64,000 nucleotides of DNA. Source: Favolaschia claudopus. Lineage: Eukaryota; Basidiomycota; Agaricomycetes; Agaricales; Mycenaceae. The notes below the pieces were generated by a model. It made no database searches. It worked only from the letters and a program-made list of their open reading frames with translations, and was not told the DNA's origin. A program made the translations under genes and the position numbers. Of this stretch, positions 56,050 to 64,000 are shown in pieces (the stretch's first letter is position 1; the number at the start of each line of letters is the position of its first letter). The stretch is taken from assembly GCA_037176885.1 (NCBI GenBank), contig JAWWNJ010000093.1, positions 682,001-746,000 on the forward strand. The letters are read 5' to 3'.

Positions 56050-57218
56050 CTAACTGGAGCGGCGGCAATCTGTCATGCACCTCAACAACAAGTGCTAGTG
56101 CCTTGAACAAAGTCCCCTTTTTTGCCCAAACCGGAAGTTTGCCTGAATTGTTTACATCTGCCTCTTCCGGTGCTTTGTCAAAACCTGTTGTCTTTGGCTT
56201 GTCTTCGTCGCCCCGATTTCCATCCACCAGAACAGACCATGAGCCCTCTGATTCAACATTCCACATGGGAGACTCCAAACCCGGCACTTCCGGAGGGCAA
56301 AATGGTTTTGCCACGTATGCCAGTCGAGGAATTTTCCAGGGCTTTTTGCCTCCTGATGATTCATTGGGATTTATGACAAAGTTTGAAGCTAGTGGGTCAA
56401 AGGTGACTGCTCAGTAACGATTTCTTTCTATTTTGGGTAATTGATTTGTCACGAAGTCGTGTCCGCTATCATACGCGGTACGTAGTCAGGAAGTAGCGTT
56501 CGAATACTGGGTACCCAGTTCAGAAACGACGTCGAGAAAGAGAGGCAGCTGAGAACTTCAAGGCCCCAGTAAGAGTTTCTAGATTGCTCATCCCTATGAG
56601 AGCTAATGCCTGGCTAAGGCTTCACAGGAGTCAAGGTCACGACGCTCTATTGCTCAACGTGCACGGCGACAACGGGAGCTTGCAGACAAAATCGAGGCTG
56701 CATTGACTTCTACAGTCGTCGCCACTGATCAGCAGGAATCCCGCTCACAAGCTCGAGCCGCAAGCCACGTAAGCCAGCCGTCAAAAATAGCTCGGCTCGG
56801 CTTTTTGCGGTGATGGCTCTGGAGCCATCAAAAGCCGAGCCGAGCTAGCCGAAGCCGAGCCGCGGCAACACTAATTGTAACCCTAAATAAATTGTAGAAT
56901 AATGCTGTGAATTTTATAGGTCGTTGCTAAGGAGGTATGCGGAGTTTAGCGTCGAAATGAGAAGGATTTACCTCGGCGTTGCGGATGACGTTGGGGAACG
57001 GTTTAGCCTTTGAAGTGGCATGCATACTTGGGTCCTTCAACATTGACGGGGTCGGCGGGACGACGAGGTGCTGTCGAAATTTTGAGAGCGGGGCGCAAGC
57101 CTGGCTCCCCTCTTGTCAGACCACATCGTGGTAAGAGATCAAGAGGCACCTGACGTGATATATACGTGCTTCTTCCCGGATTCCATCCACCTCGAGTGCC
57201 TCGCCGTCCTTCGCGCCA
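56050..57218. other. No confident gene; AGCTCGGCTCGGC palindrome at 56793-56856
   Basis: An Arg/Gln-rich plus frame around 56620-56780 (SIAQRARRQRELADKIEAAL) could be an exon relic. Near 56793 AGCTCGGCTCGGCTTTT pairs with AAAAGCCGAGCCGAGCT around a short spacer, probably a small foldback element. Confidence 0.4.
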
Positions 57219-57541
57219 AGAGGTGGCAAGATCTTGAATCGGGCACATTGATGATCCAACGTAAAAGTCACGTTTTCATGCCGTTTGGTTCGACTTCGTC
57301 AGCGAAAATTGTCATTCTCAAATATCTTGAGGTCTATAGTGCATTCCTTGGTGCCCATGCGCAAGCAGTGAGGTAGAATACGATACAAGAGGCCTTCAAG
57401 GGCCCAACTACGACTCCACTCCAGCTCGAGCCCCTGCGAGGCTGCAGGACAGTCAATTGATGGCACTTCCGCATTTGGGGGGGGGGAGGGTCTCTTACGT
57501 ATGTTGATGGGTGTGCCCGATTCAAGATCTTGCCACCTCTT
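57219..57541. repeat. 30-bp perfect inverted repeat
   Basis: CAAGAGGTGGCAAGATCTTG plus ten bases (57219-57248) returns inverted at 57511-57541. A G-run (GGGGGGGGGGAG) lies between, near 57480. The unit could be a small foldback element, but flanks show no target duplication. Confidence 0.55.
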
Positions 57542-57886
57542 GCTTCGCGCGCCTCTCCCCGCTCTTTTCGTTGTTCGAGCCGACTCGGCTATTTTTTGCG
57601 CTCAACAGCTTTTGGATCGAGCGCGAATAGGCTCGTAACATGAATAAAGCAGATAGAAGGCGTGAATCGCGCGGACTGCGCGTCAAATGTGAGGCCGAGA
57701 GTAGAGATGTAAGTGGTGTGACGTCACGAAGTCACGCGAATGATCTCTGCTCACAAGACCGCGTAGGAGTAGTAGGATCAGTGGGGGATCTGCAAACTGG
57801 TTTGGCGGAATGAAGTTTTGGACCTATTGGCCGGAGGATTTCGTCAGCTTTGCAGAATTGGTAGACTTAGAAGGTATTTGTCCGAG

Positions 57887-58691
57887 CAGTGTTGGCCGTA
57901 AGGGATAAGGCCTTAATTGCGTTAAGGGTTATTAAGGCCTGATCATAACCCTTAGAGCAAAGCTTATAAGGTCGTAAGGTCACGGGCCGCTGCTCCGGCT
58001 ATCAATTAATTGATTGCCGGGGAAGCTTGGCTTGGCATCTTGCTCTCTCCCTCCATGTCCAGTCCAATGCAGGCTCATTTCATTGACTTAGTTCAGACTA
58101 CCAACCAAACTGCAGCCAGATCTTCCCCTACATATTGTAAGGGATGCGTAGAACATGAGACTACATGAGATGGTAGAAGCCGGCATCTACGACAGCGTGG
58201 ATTGGCAGCAGCATGGGCAGTCATTTCGTGACGGTGCGTAATACTCATCAAGTCTTGCCGAGAATTTTACGTTGAATTTTATTTAGCTTGCATAAGAGCA
58301 GGGTCCGTAGAAGGCACCCAATATTCCTGGATGGACCATATCCTCGGTGGTGGCAATGTTGAATGTGAAATCTGCACTCGAGGACGCTGCGGCAGTGCGA
58401 GCCCAATTTTGGGAACAGCTTGCATTTGTTGCCGACAACGCTGACTCTGTTCGTACTACGAGGACTGGTTTGAGGGCTTCCACCCGAATTTTAGAGGTTG
58501 TTGACACTATCATGGCTGTACATAGGCATTTTGCGGAATAATTGGGTGATATTAAGACCTCTTGACTGTGCGAAAATACTTCCCAAAAAGGAAATTAAGC
58601 TCATAACCCCATAACCCCATATTAAGGCTTAAGGCTTATGAACTCTTAGAGGTCTCTGGGGTCGGGTCTTAACCCTTGATTGCCAACACTG
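57887..58691. mobile_element. 805-bp hAT-like TIR element
   Basis: Ends CAGTGTTGGCCGTAAGGG and CCCTTGATTGCCAACACTG, with TTAAGG/CCTTAA words near both ends as in the 48196 element. Flanks are ATTTGTCCGAG and ATTTGTCGAGG, an imperfect and unusually long direct repeat. An inner plus frame (58347-58541) with RAQFWEQLAFVADNADSVR is unidentified. Confidence 0.6.
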
Positions 58692-59067
58692 ATTTGTCGA
58701 GGAAAACAGACCCTGCTCAATGAAAATTCAGAATCTTGGAAATTCCTCCGGACAATCTCTTGATAACACGTTTTCTAGTAGACTACATGAGGAGTTTGAA
58801 TTTTTTATGCACGGAGTAAGCTAGTCCTGCGGCTCTAAAAGGAAACCGTGTGCCGAAAGGAACATATCACGCCTTTCAATACCGTAATGCCTTGGTAATG
58901 CTTAGATGGTGGGTTAAACGGTAAACCAAGCGCTCGCCGTCGGCAAATCGGCCGTTCCGAATGTCCGCATGAGTATCATTGGCTAACCTTAAAGCTCATG
59001 GGGCGCATACCATCGGAACACGCTGCTCACCGAGACTTGAAACCTCCCCCTCCTCCCCCTCTCGTCC
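58692..59067. other. Upstream region of the PWWP gene
   Basis: No motif recognised. A CT-rich run (CCTCCCCCTCCTCCCCCTCTC) lies just before the ATG at 59068, as in many fungal promoters. Confidence 0.35.
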
Positions 59068-59835
59068 ATGGACCTTGCCCGAAATCCCATAGTTCCGGGC
59101 GATTTTGTGCTTGCGAAGTTGAAGGGGTATCCTAGTTGGCCGGCCATGGTACTTGAGAGCCTTTTCGACAGAATATCTGCTCATAATCCTAGGTGGTATT
59201 TCCGGAAACTTTGCCTGAGCAGGTTGCTTGTGCGAGACATTGTGCTGCATCGCATGCAGTTATGTTCTACCCTGATTGTGACTTGTACGTGATGAATCCT
59301 AGCAACTAAGTCCCCTCCCTTCAATCCGTTGTCAGCGCCTGGGTAGAAACCGCACAGATCCAGCTCATCAGGGCGAGGCTGCTCGAGAAACCGAACCTGG
59401 TTAATAAACGTAAACAATTGCAGCAGGGTTACAAAGCCGCCCATCAAGCCCTCTTGCAGCAGATACGGACTCGAAGATGGCGCTTTCAACTGCAGAGGAC
59501 ATTTTTAGACACCCAGGTTCCTTCGATGGAGGCAAGTTCATACCTTTGACAGCAGCCATGACATTGTAACACACAGAATATCGTGTGTGCCGACAGAACG
59601 CTCACCAAGATTGAAGAGAAGCATGTGGATATCACTGAGCACGATTTAATTGCGAGTAGCATTCTTCACAAGGAGCTTTGGTAAGGCCTTCATAATTTTT
59701 CCAGACTTCGAAACTTGGAAAGGTACTACGCCATATCAGTCGGTTGCCTCCGGCGAGTGTGATTGGCGATGACCATTATCATTTCAGGCTCGCGCGATGA
59801 AATTGGTGGAGCATTGGTTAAAGCGTGTTACATGA
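59068..59835 (+). CDS. PWWP-domain protein with IBD/TFIIS-N-like C-terminus, possibly frameshifted
   Basis: Exon 1 (59068-59148) reads VPGDFVLAKLKGYPSWPAM, the start of a PWWP domain. A 44-nt GT-AG intron leads to exon 2 (59193-59284): VVFPETLPEQV ... VMFYPDCDF. A 51-nt intron with donor GTACGT leads to exon 3 (59336 on): AWVETAQIQLIRARLLEKP, then coiled QQGYKAAHQALLQQIRTRR. The joins give the typical PWWP ending CDFAWV. After a further GC-AG or GT-AG intron comes TLTKIEEKHVDITEHDLIAS, then TSKLGKVLRHISRLPP and ARAMKLVEHWLK, like the integrase-binding/TFIIS-N helical domain of LEDGF-type proteins. Two frame changes (59681-59706 and near 59786) do not resolve with introns of normal size. The likely role is nucleosome binding at methylated histone H3. 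Confidence 0.6.
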
Positions 59836-60261
59836 TTGATTTTGCTACAGGACACGACGGCCATGGCGTTTGGATGTTGAGCAGCTTTTAGGAGCCCCGT
59901 TATACTACGAATTTTCGTTTTCGTAGTGCTCATCATGACTTCTCCAACACCACGTTTTCTTCCGAATATAATTCTATGTGATCTATTTCCAATTTTCTGG
60001 GGAAGGAAACCGACCAAACAAATGCGCTGTAAGAACCTTACAACATTCAGACATTACCGCTCTCCTATTGCATGGGACTTGAGACCTTCTGTTGCGATCA
60101 ACCGTTCTCTCTGAGTCTGAGCGGGATATACGAAACTCGGCACCTTCATACGTATATACATTATTGAAAGCCGGCACATTTCGCAATGGGCGGCACATTG
60201 ACGAAAAAGGCGGTGTCAACATCCTACAACACAACCGGCTGTCGAGATGTTGAAACTCACA
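59836..60261. other. No recognised gene
   Basis: Short frames only. Confidence 0.35.
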
Positions 60262-60440
60262 CGCGGTCCCCGGCGCCGCGCGCCGGCGAGTGCAGCGAGC
60301 GGCAGTGCGGCGCCGCGGGCAAGGAATCCAGCAAACAAAATCCAGGCGGGGTTTGGGGCGGAGCCCCGACAAGCTGTGTACCCCCCGTAGGTAGGGACGC
60401 GAGCGCAGCGAGCCGGCCCTGCCGAAGGCGGGGTGCTTAA
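60262..60440. repeat. GC-rich dispersed repeat, copy 1
   Basis: Contains GCGGGGTTTGGGGCGGAGCC (an imperfect hairpin), ACAAGCTGTGT, GCGAGCGCAGCGAG and AAGCTTGTA in that order. The same order occurs at 61150-61285 in the same orientation. Confidence 0.6.
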
Positions 60441-60499
60441 GCTTGTAGATTCAATTCAGGTCCCTCTGTGACCTGTGACTTGAATCTACGGTCGAAATA

Positions 60500-60949
60500 T
60501 GGTGCACATCGCATAAACACCACCAAACAGGAACGAAATTTATTGCACCACATCAGAGCCTTCCCACGCCTGATCCTCTGGCCAAAACACTCCGATTAGA
60601 TAGTAGACTAAACCCTCTAGAGGGATTTCTCATCCGCTCAAAACTCACAATAAATATATTTTCACGGCATGGATTTGAGACATCACTGATACAAACAATC
60701 AATCACTCACGTGTGCTTACGACACATATCCTTATTGGGTAGCCATAAGTCCGGACGCCGAGTTACATGCTCCCAAAGCTATTGGCTGCAACTTATGTCC
60801 TTCCCCTAGCGTTTTGAAGAAGCCCTCCATGAGATTTCAGTACAGAAAATGCAATATAAAATTTGGTTTTTTGTTCTTGGGCGATTTGAGACATCAATGA
60901 TGGCATCAGTGATGGGACCTATTTGGTGGTGTCTATGCGATGTGCACCA
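60500..60949. mobile_element. TIR element 'TGGTGCGCATCG', copy 3, complete, 450 bp
   Basis: TIRs TGGTGCACATCGCATAAACA and complement, flanked by TA (60498-60499, 60950-60951). Shares GAACGAAATTTATTGC and TTTGAGACATCA blocks with the other copies. Confidence 0.75.
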
Positions 60950-61149
60950 TAGTACAGTACCCTTTTTCAACCCTCCCACATAGTGTATACATACACAATG
61001 GTAAAATCTCATGTTTAGAGTAGCATCATACGTTGTAAATGGCAAAATGGAAATTTATTATCCTAAACTTGAAAACAGCACCGGGCCATCAGAATTGATG
61101 GATCACATGCTTTTTCATGTGACTTTGACACCAAACCACGGGACCACAC

Positions 61150-61285
61150 GAGACGTCGCGAGCGGAGCGAGCGTAGCGGGGTTTGGGGCGGCCAGCCCCA
61201 ACAAGCTGTGTGACCGAACGGAGGGAGGCCGGCGAGCGCAGCGAGTCGGCCGTGCCGGAGGCAGGGAGCTAAAGCTTGTTAAGAT
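61150..61285. repeat. GC-rich dispersed repeat, copy 2
   Basis: Same block order as 60262-60440, about 890 bases downstream and in the same orientation, with a TIR element between them. Confidence 0.6.
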
Positions 61286-61879
61286 AGACGTCACCCCGAT
61301 CCGGCACGTGGTTATGTAAGCCGAAACATCATGTCAACAAAGTCCTTATAACTCTGGGCCCGGGCACAACAACATATTGATAATTCTAAGACCACCAAAC
61401 TGTAGCTAAGAGGTCTATCTACGATTTGATGGAACGGATTCAGCCAATAATTCCTTGTTGAAAAGTTATCAGGTGATCTTTCCAAAAAAGGCAACCCATT
61501 CTAAAAAGCTTCCAAACTCATTTTCGACGTGTTTGGGCCCATCTTGCGAAAAATCCTTCCAACATTTGGCGGATTACATAAGCTTACATACACTGTACAC
61601 GTGATATATCCGCGATCATAGACGCGACGCGACGCGCCATGTAAGCTTTGGAATACACTGTTTAGTGTGAGGAAAGTATGACTCGGCCCTCCCTCTCAGA
61701 TATGCTAGACCAGCACCAGGACTTAGTCATCTACTGTATCCTCTGTGTACCTTCCCCCCAACAGAGGTCAGACTGCGGATTGAACTAGGATTCAAACTTA
61801 GAGTCAGACATATGCAACACATATGTATTTACTTAATGGGTGGGGCGGCCAGTGGCCCGAGAGCCTCCAGTTTCTTACT
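61286..61879. other. No recognised gene
   Basis: A short GACGC tandem run near 61621. Otherwise nothing. Confidence 0.35.
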
Positions 61880-61881
61880 TA

Positions 61882-62057
61882 CAGCCTTTCCGGAAAGTAA
61901 TGAGAATGACAGAATTTTTTCCGCGCTTCTCAAAAAGGAAATCCCCTGCTTTTCGAAAGGAGAGCCGAATTTGGACATGACAAGCGTTGAGGGGGGATTT
62001 CCTTTCCGGGAAGCGCGGAAAAAAAGTTTTCATTCTCATTACTTTCCGGAAAGGCTG
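61882..62057. mobile_element. 176-bp MITE 'CAGCCTTTCCGG'
   Basis: Long TIRs (about 68 bp) starting CAGCCTTTCCGGAAAGTAAT, flanked by TA (61880-61881, 62058-62059). Nearly the whole element folds on itself. Similar in plan to the element at 35763. Confidence 0.75.
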
Positions 62058-63438
62058 TAAGCTGTGAACCTCTCTTTTTTCAAAAAAAAGTTCCCAAGAC
62101 CTCAAAATCGCAAACGGAGTATGATAGTAGTCTGAAATTGTTGGCGGGGGTCGACCCGGACCTCGGTTTTGTCACAGTTGTAACATCATGTGCATTTCCC
62201 CACGCCCCAATGGGGAATGACACGTATGCGCGTCGGTGCTGTGGTACGCAGCGACCACCACTGTGAAGGCTTCGAAAGCCTGGGGAAGTATCGGAAGACT
62301 GCCCAGCCCATAAATACACATAACTCCGTGCTACTTCACGTTTTGGGACCATATTCATCAAGTAATATTATGTTCATGGAATGAGTATATTATCTTCGGG
62401 ATTACGGCCCCGTCCAAAAGTCCCAGATGCTTCACAATGGTAAATATAACCCCGGCAAATTTGCCGGGGTTTTAAGCCCTCCATACAGCCAACAAGCTCC
62501 ATATTGGGCTCAAGCCAAGGCTCAAGTTGGACCGCCAAGTTTTCCGAACGACGTGTCATTTCCTTATCCGACCGTGTGAACTGGCACGTGTGTCACAGAA
62601 TCCGAGGTCTTGGATGGCAGGCGCCATCAAGTTCAGACTCTATATAATAGATTTATCGACTATCATAAATCTTGTAGAGTCTGACTTGGTGAGACTAGTA
62701 CATAGATTTGGCGGGTGGCTGTGCAAACGTAATGCTTATATAAGGGTGCTGGATTGGGGTGACGTCTATCTTATTATACTGACCACTGCTCTCGCAGCAG
62801 TGGTTTCAGTCCTCGCCGTTACGGCGCCGAGCAACTACTTATTTCGATACGGGGTCCCAGGCCTTCCAACAAATCCATGCCCAAGCGCCCGAATGCGGAG
62901 ACCATTTCGGCCGTCGCTGCCCACGATCTATGAGGAACGCGAACCTGAAAACGCGGGTCGCCTGAGACCGCGACTGAGAATAGACACAAACACTGCTAGT
63001 GAGCTAATGGGTCGCGCAGTACAGGTAGCTACTGCTTATGATGTTAGCAGGCGTGGGACCTGCCTCGCTCTACTCAGATACAGCGACTCTGGTGGATGAA
63101 CCGATCAACAATCTACCGTCGAGAGACCTCGGAATACTTCATTCTGAGACATGCACTCCTATGAATGAAGACTTACTCGCTTGTGGATACCGTTGCATCA
63201 GCATGGCACTGTTTGTATTGGTAGTGTATGTGCGGCGCGATGCCAGGTTGTATTGTTAATGTGCTATTCCAGTATGTAAACTGGTGCACTCAACCAGTAA
63301 TTAGGTCGTTTGGTACAATCCACTGGCCCATTTTACTCATTACAATCCTCTTATCACTGTGAAAAACAAATTCCGCGAATTTCACCCTCTGTCCTGGTGA
63401 ATTTCCAGTTTCACCCGCATTTGCGATGAAATGAGGTT
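62058..63438. other. No confident gene; one 190-aa open frame of unknown nature
   Basis: The plus frame at 62527-63099 has one hydrophobic stretch (VYLIILTTALAAVVSVLAV) that could cross a membrane. There is no known motif and codon use looks random, so I do not call it a gene. TTTCACCC words recur at 63381-63445. Confidence 0.3.
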
Positions 63439-64000
63439 TCACCCAGAGATTTTTTTGAGGCTCAATCGATTGCGCTTCTTGCTCTTCTTATTTGAGAAAT
63501 CGGAGAACCACCGCTCCAGCCCCGCCTGGTTTAGAACAAGGTGGAGCAGCTGTAGAGCAAACTTGGCGAGGGGGAGAACTGCTTTATTGACTTGAAGCAT
63601 CTTCCAAAACGGAATTGGATCGTCAGCCTACAAATAAAGCTTATTAGATGAGGGAAAGTAGAGGCGGAGAGAAATACTCACATGTAGCGTGTCGTAGGAG
63701 GCACCTGAGCTTGAACGAACGAAACATCATGAAGAGCTTCATGACCTCCAGATCCGATTCAGACGTCCACCGCTCCGGCAGATTTGCGGACTGGCGCGAA
63801 GCGTTTGCTGAGCGATTGCCTGTGTGTGATCCTCGCTGAATGGTATGTCGAGCCCCCTGTACACCTGCAATTTTGATTGTGAGAAGGACGTCTCAACTGC
63901 TTTGACGAGCTTCCTCTTCTTCCGCCCTCCCGGGCCTCCTGCACCCTCGTGATCCGCATCGACATCAGCCTCCTCACGGCCTCCCTGCTTGCGCTTCTTT
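63439..64000 (-). pseudogene. hAT transposase, internally deleted, runs off the window
   Basis: The upstream exon (64000-63682) reads KKRKQGGREEADVDADHEGA, VKAVETSFSQSKLQVYRGLD and IPFSEDHTQAIAQQTLRA. After a one-base shift near 63790 it reads ANLPERWTSESDLEVMKLFM. A GT-AG intron (63628-63681) leads to DDPIPFWKMLQVNKAVLPLA and the C-terminal dimerisation block LNQAGLERWFSDFSNKKSKK, stop at 63439. The central catalytic part of hAT transposases is missing between the two exons. It cannot be active, but it could mobilise nothing or act as a repressor if expressed. Confidence 0.65.

Noticed and set aside
55950..56417. 155-aa plus-strand frame overlapping the start of gene B
   Set aside because: It mostly lies opposite or beside the gene B coding strand. 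FG-like residues are too few to suggest a nucleoporin.
62527..63099. 190-aa open frame with one hydrophobic segment
   Set aside because: No motif, no plausible intron structure or conserved-looking blocks. Probably chance.

Overview
The window looks like nuclear DNA of a basidiomycete fungus, most likely a repeat-rich agaricomycete (Mycena-like). This rests on short GT-AG introns of about 45-55 nt, on proteins that resemble multi-copy families I remember from agaricomycete genomes, and on typical fungal transposable elements: Tad-like LINEs with RNase H, Copia and Gypsy remnants, hAT, CACTA-like, Helitron-like, a tyrosine recombinase, an rve-type integrase, and many small elements with terminal inverted repeats (TIRs) flanked by TA. 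No searches were run. Family names come from motifs and memory, and the species is an inference.

Layout. 1-2300: nested foldback/TIR repeats. 2401-4639: the only clearly intact multi-exon gene (7 exons, 646 aa, unknown function). 5579-7919: a frameshifted rve integrase gene beside a J-domain-like gene, both on the minus strand. 8144-18190: small TIR elements and broken pieces of a tyrosine recombinase, Copia gag, LINE ORF1, Gypsy integrase tail and a Helitron-like protein. 19241-25560: 'gene A', a long uncharacterised gene split by four insertions flanked by TA, one of which itself holds a solo LTR and another insertion. 27383-28562: a zinc-finger-rich gene fragment. 29568-31949: a TIR element and a LINE with an inverted 5' part. 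35060-38157: TIR elements and a zinc-knuckle Gag. 38690-41909: a 5'-truncated LINE with reverse transcriptase, RNase H and a poly(A) tail. 42036-45050: two identical 199-bp TIR elements, a CACTA-like transposase fragment and a LINE 3' end. 46766-47283: an acidic ORF split by an 84-bp hairpin that may be an introner-like intron. 48196-49667: a hAT-like small element and a Zn2Cys6 transcription factor gene. 52721-56049: 'gene B', a second decayed copy of the gene A family on the opposite strand. 59068-59835: a PWWP-domain gene with a possible second chromatin-binding domain. 63439-64000: a hAT transposase fragment leaving the window.

The region behaves as a transposon graveyard. Most insertions sit between TA dinucleotides, and several can be removed on paper to bring an old reading frame back into register, so the order of insertion can be read. 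Possible host genes are the 646-aa gene, the Zn2Cys6 factor and the PWWP gene. No rRNA gene, CRISPR array or convincing functional tRNA gene was seen.
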